From: CADCUY01 sp964242735
GTDB taxonomy: Bacteria; Actinomycetota; Actinomycetes; Actinomycetales; Quadrisphaeraceae
Direction of reading: 5' to 3'
NCBI GenBank assembly: GCA_964242735.1
Contig: CAXTAK010000015.1
Location: 32,677-96,676, forward strand
Length of the DNA stretch: 64,000 nt
Shown: positions 42,258-51,750 of the stretch, one piece after another
Numbering within the stretch: the stretch's first letter is position 1
Layout: every line of letters begins with the position of its first letter
Program-made: the position numbers and the translations under genes
Notes under the pieces: generated by a model
Databases searched by the model: none
Seen by the model: the letters and a program-made list of their open reading frames with translations, nothing else
What the model was told of the DNA's origin: nothing

Positions 42258-44477
42258 TCAGCAGGCGGTGACCCGGTACAGCCGGGCCCGTCCCTGCTCG
42301 TCGACGAGGGCGAACCCGGGCCGGTCGGCCAGGCCCACCAGACCCGGGTAGCGGTCGTCGCGCCCGCTGCTGTCACTCCCCCACAGGTACCCCTCACCGA
42401 AGTCGAGCACGTACCCCACCCGCAGCTGCGCCAGCGCGGGGCAGACCGCACTGTCGGTGACGACGTCGCGCAGCCGGTCGGCGACCACCTGACGGGGCGC
42501 GTCGAAGGCGTTGACCAGGTGCGGGAACGGGGTGGGGCGCCCGGTCAGGGCCCAGACCAGCGCCGAGCCGTTCCACGGGTTGCCCGCCACGGCCACGTCG
42601 GCGGGCACGACGGCGGGAAGGCGGTCGATCAGGGCGCGCTCGTCGGCGTCGAGCATGTCGGAGAGCGCCGGGTCGCCGTTGGCGTAGTTCGCCGCCAGCT
42701 GGTCGTAGGCGGTGACCACCGCGTCCCCGCGGGCCGTCGCCACCACCGCCAGGACCGCCAGCGCCGCGCCGACCACCTGCACCCTCCCCCACACCCGCGC
42801 TGCCGGTGGCCGCGCCGCGCGGCGCGCCCTGCGCGGAGCCGACCGCGCGCCCCCGCCCACCGGCTGGGTCGGCCGGCCCAGCCGAGCCAGCAGACCCCGC
42901 GGCGCCGGCTCCCCGCCGGCCCGCCCCCGTCCTCCCGACCCTCGCCGGGCGGCTCGCCGGGCGGTGGCCGCCGCGGCGTCCAGGGCCAGGGCGGCCAGCG
43001 GCAGGCCCGTGATCACGGGGAGGCCGGCGATGCGGAAGGCGTCGTTGTACCAGAACCCCGTGAGCACCTGGCTGAGCTCGCTGTCCACCCCCCACGCCAG
43101 CACGTACAGCGCGCTGACCAGCACGTGCGCCACCACGAGCCACCGCCACCGGGGGCGTCGCCAGGCCACCACCGCGCCGACGAGCACGGCCGCGGCGACG
43201 GCCGGGGTCGCCGGGCGGTTCATGTACCCCCCGCCCACGGCCTGCCACAGCGCCTCACCGGTGGTGGCCTCGGCCTCCCAGTCCGTCGAGCGCATGCTGG
43301 CGGCGAAGCCCGACCCGTCGACCACGAGCCACCCGCCGGCCACCGCCAGCAGGCACGCCGCGGCGACGCCGAGCACCCTGGTGCGCCCCCGTCCCACCGA
43401 CCCCACCGACGTCCCCGCCGGCGCGCCCGCCCGGGCCCACCGCACGAGCAGCGCCACGCCCAGGGGCAGGGTGATCGCGGCGAGCGCGAAGACCGCGCTG
43501 GGCTGGGCCAGCGCCAGTCCCGGGAGCTGCGCCGCGGTGACCAGGAGCAGCGACAGCCTGACCCGGGGCGGGCGAGCCCGGTCGGCTGCGGCCACCACGG
43601 TGGCCAGCACGGCGGGCAGCAGGGCGTGGGCGAGCGCCGTGGGGTACAGCACGCCCCACTCCAGCGGCAGCAGCGGGTGGGCGAGGAAGGCCACCGGCAG
43701 GGCGCCGGCCGCAGCGAGGGCGACGGGTGCGCGCCCGGCGAGGCAGCGCACCAGCGCCAGCGCGGCCACCGGCCACACGCCCACGGCCACCACGACGGCG
43801 CACGCGTTGGTGGCCACGTCGGGGGCGGCGCCGGTGGTGCCGGCGACCAGGCTGACCACCGCGTGCCACCCGCCGGGGTAGAACGCGGCGGTGCGACCGG
43901 GCGTGGTCATCGCGCCGAGGGTCAGCGAGGAGGCGTCACCCCGCTCGAGCACCCAGCGGACGGCGTTGAGGTGGAAGACGGCGTCGAAGCTCTGCGAGAC
44001 GCCGTGGGGCCCGGCGATCGCCCGCAGCAACCGCCGCAGCGCGAGGGCCGCGCCCACGGCGAGCCCGCCGACCGCGGCGACGCCGACGGCCAGCTCACGA
44101 CCGCCCGGGCGACTCCGGGGCGCGACACGAGGTGCGACCCGGGAGGCCACCCGCGAGGCCACCCCGCGCCGACCCCCTGGCGCGGCCCAGCGCTCGTCCC
44201 CGCGCTCACCGCGCCCGCTCCGCGCGAGCAGGCCCACCGGCACGGCGAGCACCGCCCCCGCCGCCGTGCCCGCGACCACCACCACCGGTGACCACGTGAC
44301 CCCCGCCGCTGCGGCGAGGACGGCCCCGACCGCGAGGACGCCCGTCGACAGCACGGGGGCCACTCCCCACCACGTGGTGCCCCGCAACCCCGCGAGCCGG
44401 CCGAGCACCAGGCCGGGCAGCCACAGCAGCGTCGCGCACAGTGCGGCCGGGAGGGCCGCCGGGGCCCAGGCGCTCAC
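42258..44477 (-). CDS. Large polytopic membrane protein (DUF6541/GT-C-like)
   Basis: The 739-residue protein has about 12-14 hydrophobic helices, a GT-C-like topology and a soluble C-terminal part (from about residue 590). Recognisable features are HGVSQSFDAVFHLNAVRWVL, TTPGRTAAFYPGGWHAVVSL, and a C-terminal NPWNGSALVWALTGRPTPF. These blocks match DUF6541-type proteins found beside glycosyltransferases in actinobacterial wall gene regions. GTG 44477 is placed before the first helix; the ribosome site is weak. A short tandem (SRVASRVAPRVAPR) lies in the first cytoplasmic loop. It may be a glycosyltransferase using a lipid-linked sugar; unproven. Confidence 0.72.
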   Translation of the reverse strand: MSAWAPAALPAALCATLLWLPGLVLGRLAGLRGTTWWGVAPVLSTGVLAVGAVLAAAAGVTWSPVVVVAGTAAGAVLAVPVGLLARSGRGERGDERWAAPGGRRGVASRVASRVAPRVAPRSRPGGRELAVGVAAVGGLAVGAALALRRLLRAIAGPHGVSQSFDAVFHLNAVRWVLERGDASSLTLGAMTTPGRTAAFYPGGWHAVVSLVAGTTGAAPDVATNACAVVVAVGVWPVAALALVRCLAGRAPVALAAAGALPVAFLAHPLLPLEWGVLYPTALAHALLPAVLATVVAAADRARPPRVRLSLLLVTAAQLPGLALAQPSAVFALAAITLPLGVALLVRWARAGAPAGTSVGSVGRGRTRVLGVAAACLLAVAGGWLVVDGSGFAASMRSTDWEAEATTGEALWQAVGGGYMNRPATPAVAAAVLVGAVVAWRRPRWRWLVVAHVLVSALYVLAWGVDSELSQVLTGFWYNDAFRIAGLPVITGLPLAALALDAAAATARRAARRGSGGRGRAGGEPAPRGLLARLGRPTQPVGGGARSAPRRARRAARPPAARVWGRVQVVGAALAVLAVVATARGDAVVTAYDQLAANYANGDPALSDMLDADERALIDRLPAVVPADVAVAGNPWNGSALVWALTGRPTPFPHLVNAFDAPRQVVADRLRDVVTDSAVCPALAQLRVGYVLDFGEGYLWGSDSSGRDDRYPGLVGLADRPGFALVDEQGRARLYRVTAC

Positions 44478-44690
44478 CTGCCGGACGGGCGCGCGGGTCG
44501 GGGCACCGCCGCACGGTAGCCGCGCGCGCGAGCTCTCCGGGGCGGAACGCCGGTGCACGAGCCCGGCAGGTCCTCGCCCTCGGGGCGGTGGCCGGGCGGT
44601 GGCCGCCACGAGTGCAGCGGCCGGCGTCGATGACGACCTGCAGGGCTGCCCGGGAGCCTGTCGTGATCACGCGGCGGCCGTGGGGGATCG

Positions 44691-44732
44691 GAGCAGTCCG
44701 GGGTGCGACGCCGCCAGCACCCCGGACTGCTC
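44691..44732. terminator. Strong 15-bp stem hairpin
   Basis: GAGCAGTCCGGGGTG (44691-44705) pairs perfectly with CACCCCGGACTGCTC (44718-44732) around a 12-nt loop. It lies 98 bp beyond the stop of the nitrilase-family gene on the minus strand and is a good intrinsic-type terminator for it. Confidence 0.7.
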
Positions 44733-44829
44733 TGAGGTGATCATGGCCCCCCGACCCGCTCCGGCGCACGCGGTCAGTGCCCACGAGGGCCGCTCCCCGC
44801 ATCCACCGAGGTCGGCGCGCGCGCCGCCC

Positions 44830-45621
44830 TCAGAAGCGGCGCCCGGTCAGCACGGGCAGCACCGCCCGGGCGGCTGCGACGTCGCCGATCGGCGCGTCGA
44901 GCACCAGCAGCCCCGCCGCCGCGCCCAGGCGGCCCAGCACCTCACCCAGCGGCGAGACCAGCATGCTCAGCCCGATGCCCCGCGGGGCCGAGCCGCTGAC
45001 GGTCGCGCCCGTCGTCGCGGGATCACCCTGGCCGGCCGCGGCGACCCAGCAGGTGCTGTCCATGGCCCGCGCCCGCACCAGCACCTCCCACTGCCCGGCC
45101 TTGCCCGGACCGGCCCCCCACGAGGACGGCACCGCGGTGACCACTGCACCACGGTCGGCGAGCACCTGGAACAGGCCGGGGAAGCGCAGGTCGTAGCAGG
45201 TGGCCAGCCCCACCCCGACCCCGTCGACGTCGACGACGACCGGTTCGCTGCCCGCGGTGACCGTCGCCGACTCGGCGAAGCCGTGGGCGTCGTAGAGGTG
45301 CACCTTGTCGTAGCGAGCCTCCACGCCGCCACCGGTGACCAGCAGGGTGTTGCGCACCCGACCGCCGTCGCCCGGGGTGAACATCCCCACGACCACGGTG
45401 AGCCCCGCGGCGGCGGCCATCGCTCGCACGCCGCCCGCCCAGGGCCCGTCGAGGGGCTCGGCGACCGGGCCGAGCGGCACCCCGAAGCGGCACATCGTGG
45501 CCTCGGGCAGCACCAGCAGCCGGGCTCCGGCCTCGGCGGCGTCGCGCACCGCGCTGCTCACCAGGTGCAGGTTCGCCGAGGGGTCGGCGGTGCTGACCAC
45601 CTGGGCCAGGGCGATGCGCAC
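44830..45621 (-). CDS. Carbon-nitrogen hydrolase (nitrilase superfamily)
   Basis: The 263-residue amidohydrolase has the Glu-Lys-Cys triad: Glu in LLVLPEATMC, Lys in RYDKVHLYDAHGF and Cys in GLATCYDLRFPGLF. The pattern and length fit the omega-amidase/deaminated-glutathione-amidase-like branch. GTG 45621 follows GGAGG. It appears monocistronic, with a strong hairpin downstream. The substrate cannot be fixed from sequence. Confidence 0.9.
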   Translation of the reverse strand: MRIALAQVVSTADPSANLHLVSSAVRDAAEAGARLLVLPEATMCRFGVPLGPVAEPLDGPWAGGVRAMAAAAGLTVVVGMFTPGDGGRVRNTLLVTGGGVEARYDKVHLYDAHGFAESATVTAGSEPVVVDVDGVGVGLATCYDLRFPGLFQVLADRGAVVTAVPSSWGAGPGKAGQWEVLVRARAMDSTCWVAAAGQGDPATTGATVSGSAPRGIGLSMLVSPLGEVLGRLGAAAGLLVLDAPIGDVAAARAVLPVLTGRRF

Positions 45622-45746
45622 GTCGGACCTCCGTCAGCCGCTTCCAGGGAGGATCCGATCCCACCACGTCCGCGCCATCGAGCACCAGGGACGCCCCGCC
45701 GTCAGCCCGCCCCGCCGTCAGCCCGCCCCGCCCGCGACGAGCTCGT

Positions 45747-45846
45747 NNNNNNNNNNNNNNNNNNNNNNNNNNNNNNNNNNNNNNNNNNNNNNNNNNNNNN
45801 NNNNNNNNNNNNNNNNNNNNNNNNNNNNNNNNNNNNNNNNNNNNNN
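45747..45846. other. Scaffold gap (100 N), false gap
   Basis: Bases 45692-45746 and 45847-45901 are the same 55-bp sequence, itself made of a 16-bp direct repeat (GTCAGCCCGCCCCGCC). The repeat plus the overlap probably stopped the assembler; little or no sequence is missing. Confidence 0.88.
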
Positions 45847-45872
45847 CGCCCCGCCGTCAGCCCGCCCCGCCG

Positions 45873-46778
45873 TCAGCCCGCCCCGCCCGCGACGAGCTCG
45901 TTGCGCAGGGCGTGCGCGGTGACGCGCTGGGGGGGCGAGGTGACCTCCGCGGTGCCGTCGATCGGCAGCCACGGGCCGCCCCCGACGGAGAACTCGCCGG
46001 CGTACGTGGTGGTCAGGGTCACCCGGTAGGTACCGGGCGCGGTGTAGACGTGCGCGTTGGTCAGGTCGGGGTGGGGACCACCGGGGTCGGGGGTCGGCCC
46101 GAGGGTGGCGCCGTCGCCGTAGTCCCACGCGTACCTCACCGGTGTCGCACGCACCCGCACCGCCTGACCGAGCACCTCGGTGGGCACGACCACGCGCTCG
46201 GCGGCGGCGTAGGCGTTGGTCTCGATGTTGACGAGCACCTGGCCGCCCGGTGGTTGCACCACCGACGTCGCCGGGGGCAGCGGCACCCTGCGGAAGTCCT
46301 CGACGGTGACGTCGACGGTCACCGGCCTGCCGTCGGCGCCCGGGACGTCGGGCCCGATGCAGTCGATGCCGTTGCGCGCCCACACCGGGGGTCGGACGTC
46401 GACCGGCGAGCGGTAGGCCCACGCTCGCACCTCCCCCGGCGGGCAGCCGAGGAGGGCCGAGGTGCACAGGGCGTCCTGCCTCTCGTAGGGGCTGTTCGTG
46501 CCGCAGGCGGGGATGAGCAGGGTCTGGAAGCGCACCACCGGGCCGCCGTCCGACGCCGGTCCGCCGGGGGTCCGTCCCTGCTCACCCTGCTGCGGCCCGC
46601 CCGGGGCACCGGGGTCCCCGGACGCCGCTCCACGGCTCCTGAGCAGGTACTCCTCACCGACCCCGCTCGCCTCGACGCCGGGTCGCTGGGAACCGATCAG
46701 CGCTGCGCCGGCAGCGGCCGCCGGGCTCATCGCGAGCAGGCCCACGACCAGTCCCACGGCCGCCAGGACGCGGATCAC
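45873..46778 (-). CDS. Secreted PKD-domain protein
   Basis: The 301-residue protein begins with a signal peptide (VIRVLAAVGLVVGLLAMSP, AAAAGA cleavage region). Its C-terminal third holds a PKD-type beta-sandwich: VRYAWDYGDGATLGPTPDPG, VYTAPGTYRVTLTTTYAGEF. Four Cys in the middle (CGTN, CTSAL, GCPPG, DCIGP) may form two disulfides. GTG 46778 overlaps the DUF6318 lipoprotein stop by 4 bp. The pair likely works at the cell surface. The stop codon lies within the repeat next to the assembly gap, but the frame is complete. Confidence 0.8.
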   Translation of the reverse strand: MIRVLAAVGLVVGLLAMSPAAAAGAALIGSQRPGVEASGVGEEYLLRSRGAASGDPGAPGGPQQGEQGRTPGGPASDGGPVVRFQTLLIPACGTNSPYERQDALCTSALLGCPPGEVRAWAYRSPVDVRPPVWARNGIDCIGPDVPGADGRPVTVDVTVEDFRRVPLPPATSVVQPPGGQVLVNIETNAYAAAERVVVPTEVLGQAVRVRATPVRYAWDYGDGATLGPTPDPGGPHPDLTNAHVYTAPGTYRVTLTTTYAGEFSVGGGPWLPIDGTAEVTSPPQRVTAHALRNELVAGGAG

Positions 46779-47455
46779 TGCCCGTCCTCCAGGTGGTTCA
46801 GCTCGCGAGCGGTCCAGCGGTCGCCGTCCCACTGCGAGACGAGCTCGACGGCCTCGACCTCCTGGCAGGCGACTCCGCGGACGGTGCCGTCGGGATGGCT
46901 CAGCGTGGCGTCCTGCGAGCACAGGACCAGCCCCGTGGTGATCATGACGTCTGTGGGGGTCGGCTCGGTGAGCAGCTGGTCCGGCACCGTGTCGAGCTGT
47001 TCGGGGACGAGGGCGACGTCCCGGAAGACACCACCGTCGACGACGCCCCCGGCGATGTTCTCCGGATAGCCGTCGCAGTCGTGGCACTCCGGGTGCGACA
47101 CCGCCGCGAGCGGGCTGCTGTCACCGGTGGCGTACGCGTGGTTGACCAGTGCGTACCAGTGCTGCACGAAGGCACCGGCACCGGCCGCGTCCGGGACCGT
47201 GGCTGCTGCGGGCAGCACGGGAGCGACCGGCGGCGGCGCGGCACCCGCGACCGGCGCGGTGTCCGGGGCGACAGCGGCGGCGGGGATCTCGCCGGGGTCC
47301 TGCGGCGGATCGGCCTCCGGCGCCACGGTGGCGCTCGGTGGGAGGTCGTCGCTCGTCGTCGCCCCACCGGGCGCAGCGCTGGGCCCACCGGAGCAGCCCG
47401 ATGCGCCCAGCGCCACCGCCAACGACGCCACCGCACCGACCAGGAGCCTCCGCAC
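46775..47455 (-). CDS. DUF6318-type lipoprotein
   Basis: The 226-residue protein has a lipoprotein signal (VRRLLVGAVASLAVALGASGC), a long Pro/Ala/Asp linker and a C-terminal NTF2-like domain. The latter reads AFVQHWYALVNHAYATGDSS and CHDCDGYPENIAG, hallmarks of the DUF6318 family. Function is unknown. It overlaps the PKD gene by 4 bp, suggesting a joint surface function. GTG 47455 is chosen because it directly precedes the signal; no strong ribosome site is visible. Confidence 0.8.
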   Translation of the reverse strand: MRRLLVGAVASLAVALGASGCSGGPSAAPGGATTSDDLPPSATVAPEADPPQDPGEIPAAAVAPDTAPVAGAAPPPVAPVLPAAATVPDAAGAGAFVQHWYALVNHAYATGDSSPLAAVSHPECHDCDGYPENIAGGVVDGGVFRDVALVPEQLDTVPDQLLTEPTPTDVMITTGLVLCSQDATLSHPDGTVRGVACQEVEAVELVSQWDGDRWTARELNHLEDGQ

Positions 47456-47640
47456 AGCCGCACGGTATGGGCCGTTCGCGCCGTCGTCGACCACCGACGA
47501 CGGCAGCTGTGGACGGGTGGACCGCGGGGCCCCCGACCGGACGCCGACCCTGACTCAGCGTGGCTCCGCCGCCCCCGCGCACTCGGGGTACCGGCTCCCG
47601 GCACCCTGGGTCGGCTCAGAGGTCGGGCCCCCGCCCCCGG

Positions 47641-48654
47641 TCAGCTCGATCCACCACCCGGGGGGGTCGACCCCCGGGCCAGCCCCACCTCCTCCGCCGT
47701 CGGGTACGACGCCTGCGCCCCGGCGCGCCGCACCGCGAACGACCCGACCCGCACCGCGAGCGCCACGGCGTCCGCCAGACCCGCGCCGTCCGCGAGCTGG
47801 CACGCCAGCGCCCCGACCACGGCGTCCCCCGCGCCGGTGGTGTCCATTACGTCGTCCACCGCGGGGGCGGGCACGTGCCCGCTGCCCCCGGCATCGGCCC
47901 AGCAGGCCCCGTCCGCCCCGGCGGTGACCACGGCGGAGCGGGCCGTGCGCGCGAGGTCGCGCGCGGCGTCGAGCGCCCCGCCGGCGCCGGCCACCGGCCG
48001 GCCGAGCACGGCGGCGGCCTCGCTCTCGTTGACCACCAGCGGGTCGCACAGCGCGAGCACCTCGCGCCCCACCGCTGCCGGTGGCGCCAGGTTCACCACC
48101 GGACGCGCCCCTGTCGCCGCGGCACCGCGCACGGCCGCCGCCAGCACGGGCACGGGCACCTCCGCCTGCACGACCACCACCGAGCCCGCCGTGCACGAGC
48201 GCCCCACCGCGGCGGTCACCGCGGCGGGGTCGACCTCCGCGTTCGCCCCGGGGACCACGACGATGGCGTTCTGCCCGTCGGGGGTGACGAGCACGACCGC
48301 CGCACCGGTGGGGGCGGCGGCGGTGACCGCGACGTCGCCGGTGTCGACGCCCTCGGCCCGCAGCGCCGCGAGGAGCACCGCGCCGTCCGCGTCGTCCCCG
48401 ACGCACCCGACGAAGCTGACGGAGCCGGCACCGCGCCCCTGGCGCAGCCGCGCCGCGGCCACCGCCTGGTTCGCGCCCTTCCCCCCGGGGTGGAGGGTCA
48501 TCGCGTCGGCCAGCACCGTCTCCCCCGGCTGCGGGGCGGCGCCGAGGGTGATCACCCGGTCGCGGTTGGCGGAGCCGACCACGACGACGGCGGGGCCGAC
48601 TGCCCGCGCTGGTGCCTCCACCACGTCCTCCCCCCCGGCGCCGCCCTCGGTCAC
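47641..48654 (-). CDS. rbsK: Ribokinase
   Basis: The 337-residue PfkB-family sugar kinase has the ribokinase start VVVVGSANRDRV, PQPGETVLADAMTLHPGGKG as substrate signature 1, and the catalytic DTTGAGDAVVGAL as signature 2. It phosphorylates ribose to ribose 5-phosphate. GTG 48654 overlaps the nucleoside hydrolase stop by 4 bp, which makes sense because the hydrolase releases ribose. The N-terminus has about 20 extra residues before the first strand. Confidence 0.88.
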   Translation of the reverse strand: MTEGGAGGEDVVEAPARAVGPAVVVVGSANRDRVITLGAAPQPGETVLADAMTLHPGGKGANQAVAAARLRQGRGAGSVSFVGCVGDDADGAVLLAALRAEGVDTGDVAVTAAAPTGAAVVLVTPDGQNAIVVVPGANAEVDPAAVTAAVGRSCTAGSVVVVQAEVPVPVLAAAVRGAAATGARPVVNLAPPAAVGREVLALCDPLVVNESEAAAVLGRPVAGAGGALDAARDLARTARSAVVTAGADGACWADAGGSGHVPAPAVDDVMDTTGAGDAVVGALACQLADGAGLADAVALAVRVGSFAVRRAGAQASYPTAEEVGLARGSTPPGGGSS

Positions 48655-49598
48655 AGCGCGCCGATCGCCGCCACGAGGTGCTCGGCGGCCGCCGCCGCGT
48701 CCACGTCGACGGCGATCGAGCAGTTGGGCTCCGGCGCGTCGGCGCCGGTGAGCAGGTCGGTCACGCACACCCCGCGCGCGATCCCGGTGCCGGTCACGAC
48801 GTCCACGTGCGCCGGCGCCCACGTCACCAGCTCGGGGCGGGTCAGCACCGCGACGGCCAGCGGGTCGTGCACGGCGCAGGAGTCGACCGGCGGACCCGGG
48901 CGGCGCCCAGCGGCCAGCTGGTCGATCCACGCGCGGGTGCACCGCCCCGCGAACGAGCCGAACGCGCTGCCGGAGGCCTCCAGCCGGGCCGCGTCGTCGC
49001 GGGTCAGGCGCACCCGCTGGGTGACGTCGAGGCCGACGAAGCGCAGCGCCGCCCCCGAGGCCAGCACCGCGGCGGCAGCCTCCGGGTCTGACCACGCGTT
49101 GAACTCCCCCGGCATCCCCGCCTGGCCGGTGTGCCCGAGGAAGACCCCGCCCATGACGACGACCTCCGCGACCGCCGCGGCGAAGCCCGGCTCCAGGGCC
49201 ACCGCGAGCGCCACGTTGGTCAGGGGCCCGATCGCGACCACGGTGATCTGGCCCGGTGAGGCGATCACCGCCTCGACCATCGCCACCGCCGCCCACCCCG
49301 GGGCCGGCGCGCGGTGGCCGTGCTCGGCGCGCACCGCCGCGGGGGCGGCGCGGACGTGGTCGGGCCGGGTCAGCGGTGCCGCGGCGCCCCGCACGACCGG
49401 GACCCCGCCGCGCCCCAGCCGCTCCAGCAGGGCCAGGGTCAGCAGGGTCGCGGACTCCACGTCGGTGTTGCCGCTGACGGTGGTGACGAGCTCGACGTCC
49501 AGCCCGGGATCGGCCAGCGCCAGGGCCAGGGCGAAGCCGTCGTCGACCTCGCTGCCCTCGGCGCCCATGGACAGGTCGGTGTCGAGGATGACGCGCAC
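48651..49598 (-). CDS. Inosine/uridine-type nucleoside hydrolase
   Basis: The 315-residue enzyme splits nucleosides into base and ribose. The metal-binding N-terminal motif reads VILDTDLSMGAEGSEVDDGFAL; relatives usually have DTDxxxDD without this insertion. The family Asn/His region is recognisable in MPGEFNAWSDPEAAAAVL and VHDPLAVAVL. GTG 49598 follows an AGGA; a GTG at 49634 is possible. It forms a ribose-salvage operon with ribokinase. Confidence 0.85.
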   Translation of the reverse strand: MRVILDTDLSMGAEGSEVDDGFALALALADPGLDVELVTTVSGNTDVESATLLTLALLERLGRGGVPVVRGAAAPLTRPDHVRAAPAAVRAEHGHRAPAPGWAAVAMVEAVIASPGQITVVAIGPLTNVALAVALEPGFAAAVAEVVVMGGVFLGHTGQAGMPGEFNAWSDPEAAAAVLASGAALRFVGLDVTQRVRLTRDDAARLEASGSAFGSFAGRCTRAWIDQLAAGRRPGPPVDSCAVHDPLAVAVLTRPELVTWAPAHVDVVTGTGIARGVCVTDLLTGADAPEPNCSIAVDVDAAAAAEHLVAAIGAL

Positions 49599-49833
49599 GC
49601 GGGCATCCTGCCCGCCCTGGCTGACGGCGTGCACCTGCCGACCTGCCGGTGCGTCACCAGCGACGCCCGGCGCAGCGACACGCCGTTACTTTCCGTGACA
49701 AAGATGGGCCGGTCAGCTCACCAGAACCCCCGGATTGACCCGGGTGGGTGCCTGGGGGCAGCGCCCCTCACCTGCATTCGTGACGCTCAGTGATGTCCCG
49801 GTGCGAACGACCCGGGGCAGAGCGGAGCTCGAC

Positions 49834-51750
49834 GTGTTCCAGCACCAGCGCACCGGGGACCCGGGAGGCACCGGACCCCCCGTGCCGGCGCCCGTCCCCG
49901 AGCGGCACGACGCCGGCGACGGCGCGACCGCCCCCTACGACTACCAGCGGTACTCCACCCTGGCGGGCCCCTTCACGGAGCTCCCCGCCCACGGCGACTA
50001 CCGCGTGCAGTACCGCAGCGTCATGCCGCGGCGGCGCGACCGCCTGCGATCGATCGTCCTGGTCACCGCGGCCCTCGTCGCTGAAGCAACGTTCTTGGTG
50101 TGGTTGCTGCAGCCGAGCCACCTCCCGGTCGACCAGGGCGGTTGGAAGTTCTCCCTCTCGATGCTGATGGTGGCGACCATCGGGATCATCGAGGTCCTGC
50201 GCCTGGTGAACGTCGCGACGCTGGTGCGGGCGACGCTGATCGCCCGCCACCCCGTGCCGGTGGCACCGCAGAGCGGCCACCGGGTCGCGTTCATCACCAC
50301 GATCGTGCCGAGCAAGGAGCCGATCGGGATGGCGCGGGCGACGCTGGCGGCCGCCGTCCGCCTCGAGTACGACGGCCCGTTCGACGTGTGGCTGCTCGAC
50401 GAGGGCAACGACCCCGACGTCAAGGCGATGTGCGCCGAGCTGGGCGTGCACCACTTCTCCCGCAAGGGCATCGCCAAGTGGAACACCGACCACGGCCCGC
50501 ACCGCACGAAGACCAAGCACGGCAACTACAACGCGTGGCTCGACCAGCACGGTGACGACTACGACTTCTGGGTCTCCGTCGACACCGACCACGTGCCGCT
50601 GCCGAACTTCGTCGACCGCCTGCTCGGGTACTTCCGCGACCCCGACGTCGCCTTCGTCGTCGGCCCGCAGGTGTACGGCAACTACGACAACACCATCACG
50701 AAGTGGGCGGAGTCCCAGCAGTTCCTCTTCCACTCCACCCTGCAGCCGGCGGCCAACAAGCACGACGGCGCCATGTTCGTGGGCACCAACAACGCCGTGC
50801 GCATCAGCGCCCTGAAGGCGATCGGCGGCTTGGCCGACTCCATCACCGAGGACGCCGCGTCCTCCCTGGTGTGGCACACCAGCCGCACCGGCAGCGGCAG
50901 CGGTCGAGGCCGGCGCACGTGGAAGTCGGTGTACACCCCCGACGTGCTGGCGGTCGGTGAGGGCCCGACCACGTGGAGCGACTACTTCGTGCAGCAGAAC
51001 CGCTGGGCTCGGGGCACCAACGAGGTCGTGCTGCGCAAGCTGTGGCGCCACCTCCCGCACCTGAGCCTCGGCCGGGCCCTGCACTACGTGTTCCTCATGA
51101 GCTACTACCCCTCCGCGGCGATCGCCTGGGTGCTGGGCACCGTGAACCTCGCGGTGTACCTGCTCACCGGGGTCGGCGGGGTCGTGGTGGCCGCGCAGCT
51201 GTGGGCGATGCTGTACCTCAACGCCGCCGTCCTGCAGGTGGGCATCTACCTGTGGAACCGCCGGTACAACGTCTCCCCCCACGAGGAGGAGGGCGCCGCG
51301 GGCGTCGCGGGCATGTTCGTCTCCATCCTCTCGGCGCCCATGTACGTCACGGCGCTCGTCGATGCCGTCCGCGGTCGCAACGTGCCCTTCGAGGTCACCC
51401 CCAAGGGCTCCACCGGGGGCGGCGACACGCTGCGCTCCTTCCGCAAGAACATCATGTGGGGCCTGGTGCTGCTGGGGGCGCTGGTGGCGTCCTTCCCCCT
51501 CGGGCACGACCACGTCGCCATGCGCGGGTGGGCCCTGCTCGGCATCGTCATCAGCTTCACGCCCGTCGTGCTGTGGCGCGTCTGGGGCCACCGCGCAGCC
51601 CGCCGCGCCGCCCGCAGCACGGCCCCGGCGCCAGACCTGCGCGACACCGCACCGCGCGGTGCCCGCCCCGTCGGGGTGCTGCGCACCGACGAGCTCGAGG
51701 CGCCGCTGCCGGCGCACGCATCCGCCACGTCCAGGGAGTCGTCCTCATGA
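49834..51750 (+). CDS. cslA: Cellulose synthase-like glycosyltransferase (CslA)
   Basis: The 638-residue membrane GT2 has two N-terminal helices, a cytosolic catalytic domain and five or more C-terminal helices. Motifs: VWLLDEGNDP (first Asp), WVSVDTDHVPLPNF (DxD, about residue 249), SITEDAASS (TED) and QQNRWARG (QxxRW, about 386). These are the processive beta-glycan synthase set. GTG 49834 lies 6 bp after GGAG; GTG 49801 in frame is an alternative. It is coupled to a GlxA-like oxidase and a GH6 enzyme, the same trio used by Streptomyces for a hyphal-tip beta-glucan. No PilZ domain is apparent. Confidence 0.92.
   Translation: MFQHQRTGDPGGTGPPVPAPVPERHDAGDGATAPYDYQRYSTLAGPFTELPAHGDYRVQYRSVMPRRRDRLRSIVLVTAALVAEATFLVWLLQPSHLPVDQGGWKFSLSMLMVATIGIIEVLRLVNVATLVRATLIARHPVPVAPQSGHRVAFITTIVPSKEPIGMARATLAAAVRLEYDGPFDVWLLDEGNDPDVKAMCAELGVHHFSRKGIAKWNTDHGPHRTKTKHGNYNAWLDQHGDDYDFWVSVDTDHVPLPNFVDRLLGYFRDPDVAFVVGPQVYGNYDNTITKWAESQQFLFHSTLQPAANKHDGAMFVGTNNAVRISALKAIGGLADSITEDAASSLVWHTSRTGSGSGRGRRTWKSVYTPDVLAVGEGPTTWSDYFVQQNRWARGTNEVVLRKLWRHLPHLSLGRALHYVFLMSYYPSAAIAWVLGTVNLAVYLLTGVGGVVVAAQLWAMLYLNAAVLQVGIYLWNRRYNVSPHEEEGAAGVAGMFVSILSAPMYVTALVDAVRGRNVPFEVTPKGSTGGGDTLRSFRKNIMWGLVLLGALVASFPLGHDHVAMRGWALLGIVISFTPVVLWRVWGHRAARRAARSTAPAPDLRDTAPRGARPVGVLRTDELEAPLPAHASATSRESSS

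Noticed and set aside
42258..44477. Arabinosyltransferase identity for the large membrane protein
   Set aside because: It lacks the DDDGYY-type loop and the Emb C-terminal domain; its blocks fit a different polytopic family.
44691..44732. Possible tRNA or small RNA gene
   Set aside because: It is a single long hairpin with no cloverleaf; it fits a terminator after the nitrilase-family gene.
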